Assembly (NCBI GenBank): GCA_037176705.1
Contig: CM073887.1
Location: 26,725,501-26,789,500, forward strand
Origin: Molossus alvarezi
Taxonomy: Eukaryota > Chordata > Mammalia > Chiroptera > Molossidae
DNA: 64,000 nt
Reading direction: 5' to 3'
In this document: one piece after another, positions 35,950 to 48,609 of the stretch
How the letters are laid out: the number at the start of each line of letters is the position of its first letter
How positions within the stretch are numbered: position 1 is the stretch's first letter
Notes under the pieces: generated by a model
What the model was told of the DNA's origin: nothing
Database searches by the model: none
What the model saw: only the letters and a program-made list of their open reading frames with translations
Made by a program: the position numbers and the translations under genes

Positions 35950-36884
35950 ACATTTATTTTAATAGCTCAAAGTGCAAATACAAGTCAGTTCACATAGTTT
36001 CAAGATACATCTTTAAGTATAATAAAAACCTGATTTTCAAAAATTAAAGGGTAAATAGCAGAAATAAAGCTTTCTTTAAAAAACTCAAGAAACGTGAAGA
36101 TCTTTAGACTAAAATATTCCACTTACATCAATTCAGAAACACTAATGTACAGATGCCAGTAGTACATTGGAATCCAAAAGGACTACTCAAAGAAAATCAC
36201 CCCAAACTGGAGCTCAGATAAGACAGAAAATTCTTGATGCTGGCAAGTCCTGATTTTGCAGCTTCATTCACACATCAATTGATGTCATTCAACCCACGGT
36301 ATTTTAATCTTTAAAGAAACTCTAAAAAATGTCTAAAGTTCAATATGAGGCCAACATCCACTATTAACAGTTTTTGAAGTGGTCACTATATATTTAAAAG
36401 CTTTAAAGAGCAATTTCTACTTTAGGTCTATGGTGTTACTGGGGGCAAAGACACAGATTAATACTACTTCTGTTACTTAAAAGGGTTATTAATATGGCCT
36501 TTAAAACTTCCCTACTTGCCAGGCTGGAGTGGCTCAGTGGTTGAACGTCACCAGTTTGATTCCCGGGCAAGGTACATGCCCAGGTTGTGGGCCAAATCCC
36601 CAGTGGGGGCATGCAGGAGGCAGCTGATCAATATTCTCTCTCATCAATGTTTCTCCCTGTCCCTAAAATCAATAAAGAAAAAAAAAAAATTAAACTTCCC
36701 TACTTACTCCTACACATAGAGAACTCGAATGGAAAGTAGACATAGTTCCCACTAGGAAGATAAAAGTTGTTAATTTTTTTTAATCACTCAGCAGCCATAA
36801 CAAGTTTATTTCTGCTCCCTAGAAGCAATATTAGCTACTAGTTATAATTCAGGAAAATGTGTATCTTCAGGATGGCCTACATAT
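35950..36884 (-). other. MSMO1: MSMO1 3' UTR with predicted poly(A) signal
   Basis: About 0.93 kb follows the MSMO1 stop codon on the minus strand. An AATAAA (TTTATT on plus) lies at 35953-35958, a reasonable 3' end for this gene. A VES (36518-36689) is embedded in the UTR. The exact cleavage site is inferred. Confidence 0.6.
36518..36689 (+). repeat. VES SINE in the MSMO1 3' UTR, with internal deletion
   Basis: A short-tail VES antisense to MSMO1. Target copies taaaacttccctactt (left) and ttaaacttccctactt (right) flank it. The head is shortened: gttgaacgtcaccagtttga joins directly, omitting the cccatgcaccaagaggt-type stretch seen in other copies. Confidence 0.88.
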
Positions 36885-37080
36885 TTATTCAGTCTTTTTC
36901 TCAATCTTCTTCATCTTTTTAGTGTAGGCAATAAATTGAGAGTCTGTTCCAAAAATTCGATCCCACCACGTAAACGTTGAAGCATAGTTTCCAATGAAGT
37001 TCATGTGGTGAAAGTCATGATGCCGAGAACCAGCATAGAAAGGGATGAAGTTCAAAGGGTTGAGAGGAATATCATAACCA
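36885..37080 (-). CDS. MSMO1: MSMO1 coding exon 6 (last), residues 229-293
   Basis: The exon follows an acceptor ttattgcag ending at 37081 and begins by completing a split Ser codon. It encodes [12 protein letters not shown], the third histidine box SRHHDFHH (His249-His254), [11 protein letters not shown] and a Lys-rich end. The terminal KKTE-stop is a KKXX dilysine motif of the kind that returns membrane proteins to the ER. The exon, the His box and the terminus match mammalian methylsterol monooxygenase 1. Confidence 0.97.
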
Positions 37081-37687
37081 CTGCAATAAAAATAAAAGAT
37101 TATGAGTGAATAACTCACATTTTCATTGACAATCATATGTTTGTTAACTAATTCAAACAACATTCCACTTTACCTAAGTCACTTTATTTGATATGTTTAC
37201 AAAAGACAAAAACTTAACAGAAAATGGTGCATATTCTAGAAAACACTTTAAGACATTTTTTAAAACTTAAAAAATTCTATGGAAATTATATATCAGAGGA
37301 TGAAAGAAAGGGGCTGTAGTAATGACTAGATTTTTCATTAATTCTTTTTATTTTCTGTCTTAGAGGAGGCATTTTCTCACCATAGCCTATAATACCACAT
37401 ATGTCTGAGGGAAAGTTGCATGAAATTATTATCAGGCAGCACAAAGGACAGACCTGAGAACCACTGTGTTGCAACCTCTTTTACTTTAGTCAATGACAAG
37501 TTGGAAATAAATGTCCCAGAATTAATGAAAATACAAGTGTGCTTTCGGTAGTTGGAGGAACACGTGGTTTTTAAAAGAATACCATTTAAAGTATCCTTCC
37601 TTTTTTCTAATACACATCTAAAATCTGACAGAATTATACCAGTCCGAATCACCCCAATCTCTTCCTCTCTTTATAAGGCTGAGAGGG

Positions 37688-37930
37688 CCCTGGCCAGTTT
37701 GGCTCAGTGTTTAGAGAGTCAGCCTGCGGTCCCCAGAGACCCGGGTTCGGTTCCCGCTAAGGGCATGTACCTCAGTTGCAGTTTATCCCCAGCCCTGGAT
37801 GGGTTGTGCGGGTGGCAACTACTCGATGTGTCCCTTTCACGTTGGTGTTTCTCTCTCTCTCTCTCCCTCCCTCCCATTCTATCTGAACAAAATATCAAAA
37901 AATGTCCTCGGGTGAGGATAAAAAAAAAAC
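37688..37930 (+). repeat. VES SINE in MSMO1 intron 5
   Basis: A long-tail VES flanked by aaggctgagaggg on both sides (37675-37687 and just beyond 37940). It is antisense to MSMO1. Confidence 0.9.
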
Positions 37931-38257
37931 TGCTTTTAGAAGGCTGAGAGGGAAGGAGAAAGAAAAGAACAATGAAAGAAATAATGAAAGAGACATCACT
38001 TACAATTTATCTACAGAAGAATATTCTCTGCCTAGAATTAGAAGGATTGCTTTCTACTTAAAAATAATTCTTAGAATTTAAGTTTCAGCCTTCATGAGTA
38101 TAGTAATAAGACCCAGGTCAAAATGTAATGAATACATAATTTTAAAATAATGAAAATGTTGACACTTTATTTTTATTTATTTATTTTTTACAAGGTGCTA
38201 AAACTAATACCATTCAATGGGAAAGACAGTCTTTTATTTATTTTTATTATTATTATT

Positions 38258-38488
38258 TTTTTATCCTCACCTGAGGACATTTTCCCATATTTTGTTCGGA
38301 TGGAGTGGGAGGGAGGGAGAGAGAGAAACATCGACATGAAAGGGACACATCGAGTGGTTGCCACTCGCATGACCCAACCAGGGCTGGGGCAAACTGCAAC
38401 CGAGGTATGTGTCCTTAGTGGGAACCGAACCCGGGTCTCTCTGGACTGCAGGCCAATGCTCTAACCGCTGAGCCAAACTGGCCAGGGC
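38258..38488 (-). repeat. VES SINE in MSMO1 intron 5 (sense to gene)
   Basis: A reverse long-tail VES (ttttttatcctcacctgagg ... ctggccagggc). Confidence 0.9.
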
Positions 38489-38583
38489 AACAGGGACCCT
38501 TTTAGAGGGCAGTTTTGAAGTACCTATCAAAATTTTATTTCATTTAACCAAAAGACCTTATTCTCCCTGTAAAAATGACAAGT

Positions 38584-38795
38584 TGCCCTGGCCAGTTTGG
38601 CTCAGTAGTTGAGTGTCAGTCTGTGGACCAGTAAGTCATAGATTTGATTCTGGTCAAGGGCACGTACCTCGGTTGGTCAGGGTCATGCGGGAGGCAACCA
38701 GTCAATATATCCCTCTCACATCGATGTTTCTCTCTCTCTCCCTTTCTCCTACTCTATCTGAAGATAAACAGAAACATGTGATGAGGAGTAAAAAA
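38584..38795 (+). repeat. VES SINE in MSMO1 intron 5 (antisense)
   Basis: A plus-strand VES 96 bp after a reverse VES, with the head cctggccagtttggctcagt and a TC-rich tail. The middle of the body is shortened. Confidence 0.88.
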
Positions 38796-38990
38796 AAAAG
38801 ACAACAGCCATAGACAGGGATATTAGAAACACTGTTTTCTGAACTTTTATCCAATGATTATGCTCTCTTGTTTTCTTAAAAATAACAATATTAAGTTCTC
38901 TTATTATTCTACTTAGATGTAAAGATAATCTATGACCATGAAAATAAAGACATTTTTGATACCTTATGCCGGAACAGAAACTAGTGCTCA

Positions 38991-39146
<156 letters not shown>

Positions 39147-39179
39147 CTAAAATAAATAGATAAGAATTCCTTAATATAT

Positions 39180-39590
39180 TGAGATGGTTAGTTTTATGCA
39201 TCAACTTGGGTAGGCTATAGTGCCCAGTTGCTTGGGAAATCAATCTGGAGGTTGCTCTGAAGGTATTTTGTAGGTGTGGCTAACATTTAAATCAGACTGA
39301 GTAAAGATTAACCTTCATAATGCAGGTAGGCTTCATCCAATTAGCTGAAGGTCTTAAAAGCAAAGACTAAGGTTTCCTGAGGAAGAAGCAGTTCTTAAGA
39401 CTGAAACAAAGAAGCTCTGCCTGAGTTTCTAGCCTGCTGCCCTGTGGAATTCAGATGCAAGACTAACATCAACTCTACCTCCATTTCCAGCCTGTGGCCT
39501 CCCTATAGATTTCAGACTTGACAGACCCCACAATCATATGAACCAATTCTTCCTATTTCTCTGGAGAACCCTAATACATATATTCTAATT
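39180..39590 (+). repeat. Old interspersed repeat in MSMO1 intron 4
   Basis: The block starts ttagttttatgcatcaactt and ends ggagaaccctaatacata, with catccaattagctgaaggtc inside. This is a familiar ancient mammalian repeat pattern (LTR or DNA transposon). I do not assign a family. Confidence 0.5.
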
Positions 39591-39751
39591 TATTTATGAA
39601 TAGTTTTATAAAATTATATTGTTTCTATACATAATAATATATCTAGCTATATATATGTAAACAATAACAATAATTCTCAAAAAAAAAAAAATTTTAGTTC
39701 CTACAAAACACCAAAAGGTCTAGTAGGGATGTCCTTAAAATATCTTAATGT

Positions 39752-39935
39752 CTGCCCAGCTGGTGTGGCTCAGTGGATTGAGCGTCATCCCATAGACTGA
39801 GAGGTCCCAGTTCGATTCCAGTCAGGGCACATTCCCGGGTTTCGTGCTCCATCCCCAGTTGGGTGCATGCAGGAGGCAGCCAATCGGTGTTTCTCTCTTA
39901 TATCGATGTTTTTCTCTCTCCAAAAAATCAATAAA
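39752..39935 (+). repeat. VES SINE (short-tail type) in MSMO1 intron 4
   Basis: Head agctggtgtggctcagtgga and tail aaaatcaataaa. Flanks atatcttaatgtct occur on both sides. Confidence 0.9.
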
Positions 39936-40164
39936 AATATATTAATATATATATATCTTAATGTCTTTGATAATTTTAAGATAAAGACACTCAACAATTG
40001 ATTTGAACTATAATTTGGTTTATGCATCTAAATTTGTTCTGCTAAGAAACGGACGCTTGATTTAGCATACCAATGTACAACATAACCTAACCAATTTGAC
40101 AAATCTACATCAAAAGCAGTTCCGATAAAAAATAAAAAATCACTGTTTTTAAGACTCAAAAATA

Positions 40165-40455
40165 CAGAGAATAGACTGCTGTTCGCTAAAGGGGATGGGT
40201 GTTGGGGAACTGGGTAAAAAAGATTAAGGGATTGAGAAATACAGATGGGTAGTTACAAAACAGTCATGGGAATGTAAAGTACAGCATAGGGAGTATAATC
40301 AATAATACTGTAATAATGACATATGGTGCCAGGTGGTTACTGGAAATATTAAGGGGAACACTTTGTCAAGTATATGATTGTCTAACCCCTATGCTATACT
40401 CCTGAAACTAATACAAAATAATACTGAATGTAAACTAATAAAAAAAAAACTTTTT
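40165..40455 (+). repeat. Old L1 3' end in MSMO1 intron 4
   Basis: Sequence gtacagcatagggagtataa, cctgaaactaatacaaaata and an A-rich end give the same 3' terminus as the fragment at 25845-26025. Moderately diverged. Confidence 0.65.
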
Positions 40456-40898
40456 TAAATCACTTTTAAAAAAAACTTTTTCAAATCACTTTTTATTTCC
40501 ACAGAAATATGGTGGAAATACATTAAAACTAAGGTGGAAACTGTTTTAGAAACTTAAAAGATGAAAAGTTTGTTGTTTTGGGGTTCCCACTTAAATAACC
40601 CTAAGACAACTATAGCTTCTATCAAGCTGCCAGGTAATCAACTGCATCAGGAAAGTGCCCTGGCCACAAAAATGAGTCTCAACTATTTCATGTTTTCCAG
40701 TCTCAATTTATCATGAAATTAAGATACTAAAGGAAACTTGTAAAGCTGACTATGTGTGTGTAGGTGTGTAAGAAACGTTCTTAATAATCATGCCAAAGGA
40801 AAAAGAAATAAACATGACCAATAATTTTTTTAAATGCTCAGGAGATTAAAAATGACACTTTGCCTCTAATAGAAAACAAAGTACTACATATAATTCTA

Positions 40899-41033
<135 letters not shown>

Positions 41034-41076
41034 TTAAGATGAAAATACTGTTATGAGTGTGAAGTACAATCTAGAC

Positions 41077-41300
41077 CAGTGGTTCTCAACCTGTGGGTTG
41101 CGACCCCTCTGGGGGCTGAACGACCCTTTCACAGGGGTCGCCTAATACCATTGGAAAGCACATATTTCCAATGGCGATTCATAACAGAAGCAAAATTACA
41201 GTTATGAAGTAGCAATGAAAATAATTTTATGGTTGGGGGTCACCACAACATGAGGAACTATATTAAAGGGTCACAGCATTAGGAAAGTTAAGAACCACTG
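41077..41300. mobile_element. SPIN-type non-autonomous hAT transposon
   Basis: A 224-bp element has terminal inverted repeats (cagtggttctcaacctgtgg at one end, the complement of ttaagaaccactg at the other). An exact 8-bp target duplication atctagac lies at 41069-41076 and 41301-41308, the length made by hAT transposases. The subterminal phrases tgcgacccc, acgaccctttcacaggggtc and ggggtcaccacaacatgagg agree with my memory of the SPIN (Space Invader) MITE consensus. It carries no coding sequence. It lies in MSMO1 intron 3, ending 45 bp from the exon 4 acceptor. Confidence 0.9.
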
Positions 41301-42028
41301 ATCTAGACTTTTACTTGCGATCAATGCTTGAGACATTACATAAAACCAAATACCTCTTACCAACTTGACCTAATTAGATATATTGATCAATACATTCTCA
41401 AAACTGCTGGATACAAGGTGGCTATTTTATACTACTCTCAACAAGAGTTGAACAGATTGACCACCATATCAATTCTAACTCATTAAAAAAAATAAATCAC
41501 AGGTATAAAATCAGTTAAGAAAGAAAATTCAAAACCTCTAGGAAAAGAGCAATATTGATGAAAAACTTATACTAAGATTAATAATAGTAACATCATCACT
41601 TTCTTCCCACCAAAGAGAAAAACATAATTGCAATGAACAAAAATATTTTGTATATAAACATATTTTGTATATAAACAAACACATATACAGAAACCCTTTT
41701 ACATGTTGAATATACATTATATAGAAAAGTACATATCTGTACATTGGTATATTTGTATTCAGTTATGTCAGGAACATATGGTTGAATACAAATATTACTG
41801 GAACACAAATACCTGTGCTCAGATATTACATATTTGTGTTTACACAGACATAATTTTTATAAACCTCAAACTATTCTCAATATTTTCATTCATTTTAGAC
41901 TTAAAATGTAGTATTTTTTTCTTCGTATAAGCACCTTCCAATAAAGTATTACACTAAAACACTAGAAAGATCTAAAAATGGGAACTTTTTAAGTTTCTAC
42001 TATGATTTATTTTTCTACATTTTATTTA

Positions 42029-42319
<291 letters not shown>

Positions 42320-42879
42320 CTATGGAAAAAAAACCACACAGTATTTAGTATGAGTCTCTGTTAATCAGTAGGTTAGCCTGGTATCCAGAATAAATTCCTA
42401 ATTTTTTCTCTAATGTTTAATGAGACCCGAATTCTATGTTACTTAATTAATTCTGTTTTGTGAATTTTCTATTAGTTACTACATTACAGTAAGTAAAACC
42501 TAGGAATCACAACATCCTTCCCTCTAAATTCTTGACAACCAGCATCACCAATTTAGATGAAAATTGTTAATAGACAAATCCAGGAATAACAAACATAAGA
42601 TCTCAAACAAAAGAAGCACCACAGAATGAATAGCTCTCCAGTGTTTGCTGCCAACAGATCATTCACTTCTTTTATCAGGAATGTCAGAGAAGGAACATGT
42701 TATGTGAAGATTATGGTTGGGTCTCCCAACTATTGAAGTGGTTGCATCAGTAGTATTGAAAGCCTTTATTACACAGGTAAGTTAATGCTTCCAGACATAT
42801 GGCAGTATTCATTCCCAGAAACCAGTGCATTTTTGTTCATATATAGTAACAGAATTATACATTTCTTGAGCTGGAAGAA

Positions 42880-43330
42880 CTTCAGAGATGTGTCCAGTGG
42901 TTTCCAAAGAATGGAGAGCAACCACCCACAGATGTTCAAAGATTAAAGTAAAAATGAGCAAAGTGAGATCAATGTAGTAAAATGTTCATTTAAATCTCAT
43001 CAGGATACCTACTAGCCTAGCAAGCCATATTTTAAAAACACGCAATTTATTCAATTTAAAGGGCTATACTTACAAAGAAAAAATTGTTTTTGGTTTTATA
43101 AAAAGATGAGGATAATAAATAGTTATTGCTTTCTTTTAAATGTCCTTACTTAAAAATTCAGAAATCTGCCAATGAAATTTTTAAAATCTGAACCACAATA
43201 TCTCAAGTATAGGAACTACTGCTCAGCAGAAGCCCAAAGAGGTCCACTGTCTTGAGCAGGATGACACAGGCAATTATTAGCAGAACTGGGACCAACTAAA
43301 CCTAGGTTTCCAGTTATCGTCCCCGATCAC
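42880..43330. other. Possible old MIR-like relic in MSMO1 intron 2
   Basis: Phrases gagctggaagaacttcagag and aggatgacacaggcaattat followed by agcagaactgggacc recall MIR-family core sequence. Very diverged. The rest of intron 2 (42320-45421) shows no other feature except the element at 45013. Confidence 0.35.
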
Positions 43331-45012
43331 CCCCTGCCCCAAAAAGGGGGGAAAGCATTAAACCGAGAATCAATCCAGAGAGCTGGGTGGTCTCTACTCT
43401 CAGGGCCACACTAAACAGCTCCATGATATAAATCAGTTTTTTCAACAATAAAATGAGGAAATTAGATTTGGATCATTTATAATTGTTTTTCTATTTCTAT
43501 TCTGAGCGTTATCACCATACTCCTCCAAACCTCCAGTTTGTGATTGGGGACAAAATAAATGGAAGACTCTAGCTTGAGCCAGCACTGGCACTGTTTCCCA
43601 TAGAAACTATGTTTATCAGACTTTTAATATCCTGGCTAGAATCTGATACCTATGTGGTATAGAAAATAACACAAAAATTAATCAACTATAATAAAATCAC
43701 ACACCATACTTTTTAAAGTGTACACAAATTAAAGATAGTTAACAATAAAAAACTCACACCTACTGGAATATCAGTTTACTATATTTTCCTTTATATATAA
43801 CTATATTCTAATATAAAGGAATACCGTTATTAGGCCACGGACTTCAGAAAGAATGTTTTTAGTATATATATCCTTGAGGAAAATTCCTAGAGAATTATTA
43901 AAATATGTGACTTTGTAAAAAGAAATAGCTCCTACAAGGTCTACTTTATTACTTCCTCATTCCTGTAAAATGTCCCTAATACTGCTGCACTGCCTGTCCT
44001 CTTTGACAGAAGAAAGTCTTTAGTGCTCTCTCACCACCAACAGCAACTTCTTCCTATACCTTCAATGTTTCAGAGTACCTGCCTTCAAAATTCATAAACC
44101 TGTAGTTAACTTGCAGTGCTATTTTTTTTACTTGTTTTTAAATCCTGGTATATTGTGAAAACGTGTACTAATTTATCATCAAAATTTATTTTAGTATCAA
44201 AACAGTCAAAGCAAAACCTTTAAGCCTTGAGGCCACACGATCCAGCCTTTTAATCTCTGCTTATAAATAATTCCAGTAATCAACTAGATTACTGCTTGTC
44301 CTCTCTTTGGCCATACTTTATTTTCAAGCCAACCATAAAACAATGACTGTAAAAGGTTTTCCTCTCTTTGGAAAAGTTAACACCTCTGACCAATGATTCA
44401 ACTACAGAGGACAGAGGACGAAGATATTTTGGCCTGGCCAGCCATACAGTGAAAGTCAGCCATATAAGCAAAGCAAAGGGTGACACAGGGCAGCTTGAAT
44501 CACCCCAAACATGTTAGAACTTAGATATCCACTGAATTCTTCCATTCAAGGCAGCACCTTTTATAAAAAGCATTTTGGAATTTCTGTGTCCTCAATTTGG
44601 GTAACAGGATACTCTCCTTTGGGCCACATCCCTTTCTATTCCCTCCTCCCTTTCCCTTTGTTCTTTCCTTTGGCTTGGAGTCCACAGCACCTGACCCCCT
44701 GCAGTATCCCCAGAGAAGATCAATATCAGTACTGGCTTAAATACTGGGAGAGGCATTGAAGCTAAGAGACTGTGAGAGAGAATGTGTGCACTAACTGCCA
44801 CCCAATGTAGACTCAGTGAGTGCAAATCAGTCTCCATAGATAAACACTCTCAAGACACCTACTTTCTACCAAGGTGGTGCGTGCTCTTAAGCTTAGTTTG
44901 GCATGACATTTTTATTTTTGTTTTATGAGAGGGAGAAATATCCATTGGCAGCACATCTACTTAAAGCACAACTTAACAAATTAATCTGGAAACATTATCA
45001 ATGATGATCTAA

Positions 45013-45345
45013 GGCTGTGTTGTCCATTGTGGTAGCAACCAGCAACAGGTGACTACTGAACACTTTAAATATGGCTAATCTAAATTGAGATGGACTAAAA
45101 TTAGTGTAAAACACATACTTAATTTTAAACACTTGCGATGACAATAACATAAAATACCTCATTAAGTACTTTTAAATTCTAATTACTTATTGAAATAATA
45201 ATGGTTTAGATTTATTGTGTTAAGTAAAATATATTTTAAATTAATTTTCCTATTTGTTTTTACCTTTTTATGGATTCTACTAGAAAATTTAAAATTATAT
45301 ATGTGGCTTAATTATATTTCTACTGACAGCCCTGATCTAGAGTCT
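45013..45345. repeat. Old non-autonomous DNA transposon relic
   Basis: Order of phrases gttgtccattgtggtagcaa, gactactgaacactttaaat, then an AT-rich interior. It is a decayed mammalian MITE of the same broad type as 23455-23765. Confidence 0.4.
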
Positions 45346-45349
45346 CTCA

Positions 45350-45841
<492 letters not shown>

Positions 45842-45923
45842 CTAAACATGGAGTTAAAAAAAAAGTACATTGGACATCATCATCACCTCCATTTGTAGAT
45901 AATGATTTAAAAGCCACATGTTG

Positions 45924-48122
45924 ACTTCCAGTCAAGATGGCGGGTAGGTAAACGCAGTATCGCGTCCTCCCACAACCACATCAAAGTTACAACTAAACTA
46001 CAGAACAACCATCATTCAAAACCGCCTGAAATCAAGCTGAATGGAAGTCCTACAACTACGGAATTAAAGCAGCAGCCACATCCAGACTGGTAGGAGGGGC
46101 GGAGGGGACGGGCTGGTCCACACCCAAGTGTGGCGGATAAAAATCAGGACACCTCGGCTGGGAAGGTCCTTCCTGAGGACTGAGGGGTCCCCATCCCATA
46201 CCAGGCACCCTGCTCAGGCATCCAGTGCCAGGAAGAGAATCCCCATAACTTCTGGCTGGAAAAACCAGCGGGAACTGAGGCTCAGGGAAGCTGAAGCGGC
46301 TGGAGCCCCAGGCAGCTCCCTAAAGGGCCCGCGCACGGACTTATCGGACTCTCTCCCTCTAAGCTCGGAGGGGAGGCAGCTCGAGGGGCGCCAGAGACAC
46401 ACAGGGAAGAACTGAGCTGTTTGGCATTGGAGCGAGGGCTGGAGAGGGGCCTTTCTCCGGGACAAACATGCTGTCAGAGGCCTTTATTCCTTTGGTGAGC
46501 CCTGCCCTGGGGCGGCAGACAGAAGCCATATCTGGGACTCCAGCAACCTGGCTCACACTGGTAGCCCCGCCCTGGTGATTCCCTGCGGTCCCGCCCCACC
46601 CCACCCAACTTTCAGGCCCACCCAACTTTCAGGCCCACCCAAGCTGTTGCCACTTGCTTAACCATAGGATTGGCCTGTCTTGGATCCTGCTTCAGGTTTT
46701 TCCTAAATTCTTTCAAACGAGCAGCATCTGGTCTCAGCTAGCCCCATACCTCTCATTAAGTAATACACAGAAACAAACACAGGGAGGCAGCCAAAATAAG
46801 GAGACAAAGAAACAGGTCCCAAATGAAAGAACAGAACAAAACCCTAGGAAAAGAACTAAGCGAAATGGAGATAAGCAACCTAACAGATGCCGAGTTCAAA
46901 ATACTCCTTATAAGGATGCTCAATGAACTTAGTGAGAACCTCAGTGAACTTAGTGAGGGCCTCAAGAGCATAAAAAAGGACCAGTCAGAAATCATGGATA
47001 CACAGTCAGAGATGAAGGAGGCATTAACTGAAATAAAGAATAATTTACACAGCTTCAATAATAGAGTACGTAAATCCAAGGAGCAAACCATCAATTTGGA
47101 ATATGAGGAAGCAAAAAATGCCCAATCAGAACAGCAAAAAGAAAAAAGAATCCACAAAAATGAGCATAGTGTAAGGAACCTCTGGGACAACTTCAGGCGT
47201 GCCAACATTCGCTTCTTGGGGGTGCCAGAAGGAGAAGAGAGAGAACAAGAAATCGAAAACCTATTTGAAACAATAATGGCAGAAAACTTTCCTAACTTGG
47301 TGAAGGAAACAGACATACAAGTCCAGGAAGCACAGAGAGTCCCAAACAAGATGAATCCCAAGAGGCCCACACCAAGATACATCATCATCAAAATGCAAAA
47401 GGTTCAAGACAAAGAGAGAATCTTAAAAGCAGCAAGAGAAAGGCAGTTGGTTACCTACAAGGGAGTTCCCATTAGACTGTCAGCTGATTTCTCAAAAGAA
47501 ACTGTGCAGGCCAGAAGGGAGTGGCAAGAAATATTCAGAGTGATGAAAAGCAAGTACCTATAACCAAGATTACTCTATCCTGCAAAGCTGTCATTTGGAA
47601 TCGATGGCCATATAAAGACTTTCCCAGACAAGAAAAAGTTAAAGGAGTTCATCACCACCAAACAGTTATTATATGAAATGATGAAGGGTCTTTTTGAAGA
47701 AAAAGATAAAATATATGAACAAGCAAAATGGCAATGAATACATATCTATCAACAATGGAATCTACAAACAAAATGAACAATCAGAACAGAAACATTCTCA
47801 TAGATACAGAGAACATTTTGTTGGTTGCCAGTTGGGAGGGGGTTGGGGGAATGGGTGAAAAAGGTGAAGAGATTAAGAAGTATAAATTCATTGCTAGACT
47901 GACAAACCTCAAAGGGAAAGGGGTTGGGGGGGTGGGAAGAAATAAACCAAAGAACTTATATGCATAACCAATGGACACAGACAATAGTGTGGGAAAAGGC
48001 GGGAGGGGGGCGGGAGTGGGGAAGAGGGGGTCAATGGGGGAAAAATGTGGAACATCTGTAATACATTTTACATTCAACAATAAAGATTTTAAAAAAATAA
48101 ATAAAAATTAAAAAAAAAGAAA
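45924..48122 (+). mobile_element. ORF1-only L1 (half-L1-like), copy C
   Basis: This is the best-preserved copy: 5' start gacttccagtcaagatggcg, about 0.88 kb of 5' UTR, ORF1 (46802-47737), then directly an L1-type 3' UTR with G-runs, an attcaacaataaagatttt end and an A-tail. No ORF2. Target duplication aaaagccacatgtt at 45909-45922 and aaaatccacatgtt at 48123-48136. The family must borrow an ORF2p from full L1s to move. It is antisense to MSMO1 in intron 1. Confidence 0.9.
46802..47737 (+). pseudogene. L1 ORF1p-like gene of copy C, nearly intact
   Basis: An L1 ORF1p relative: Met-poor start, a Leu/Glu-rich coiled-coil region with an internal repeat (ELSENLSELSEGL, about residues 40-52), RRM-like domain (NIRFLGVPEGEE), and C-terminal domain (YIIIKMQKVQDKERIL, SADFSKETVQARREW). 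Two lesions are visible. The start is ATA (46802) where copies A and B have ATG; an in-frame ATG at 46823 remains. The codon at 47561-47563 is TAA where copies A and B read CAA, trimming about 57 residues (the continuation is open to KWQ-stop at 47737). The 246 residues between are open. ORF1p normally coats L1 RNA as a trimer. Confidence 0.88.
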
Positions 48123-48136
48123 AAAATCCACATGTT

Positions 48137-48330
48137 GCCCTGGCTAATATGGACCAGTTGGTTGAGAGTCATCTCATGTACAAAAGGTCACTGGTTCAGG
48201 CTATGGGTTTGGTCCCCCAGGGTATGTATGGGAGGCAACTGATCGATGTTTCTCTTAGAACATCAAGGTTTCTCTGTCTCCTTTCCTCTCCCGTAATATC
48301 AATAAAAACATTTAAAAAATTTTAAAAATT
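48137..48330 (+). repeat. VES SINE beside ORF1-only L1 copy C
   Basis: A diverged short-tail VES (ccctggctaatatggacca, atatcaataaaaac). It is flanked by aaaatccacatgtt and aaaagccacatgtt, so the target copy left of it is shared with the preceding L1-type element. Confidence 0.85.
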
Positions 48331-48609
48331 ATAAATGAAAAGCCACATGTTAACTTTCAGGAGCAGGATCAAAGAGAATATCAGTGGGTAACGAATTTCA
48401 AGCTATCATTATAGAAACTTTTCATGAGATCAATAACATATCTGACAAAGTTGAACCAACACCAACTACTAACTGTGTGACTTTGAGCAAGTTATGTAAC
48501 TCCTCTGAACCTTAGTTTTGTCATCTGCAAAATATAAAGTTACTAAAGAGTGGGAATCTTTTCCCAATGTCAAATCACCATGATGTACACTTTGAATGTC
48601 TTATAATTT

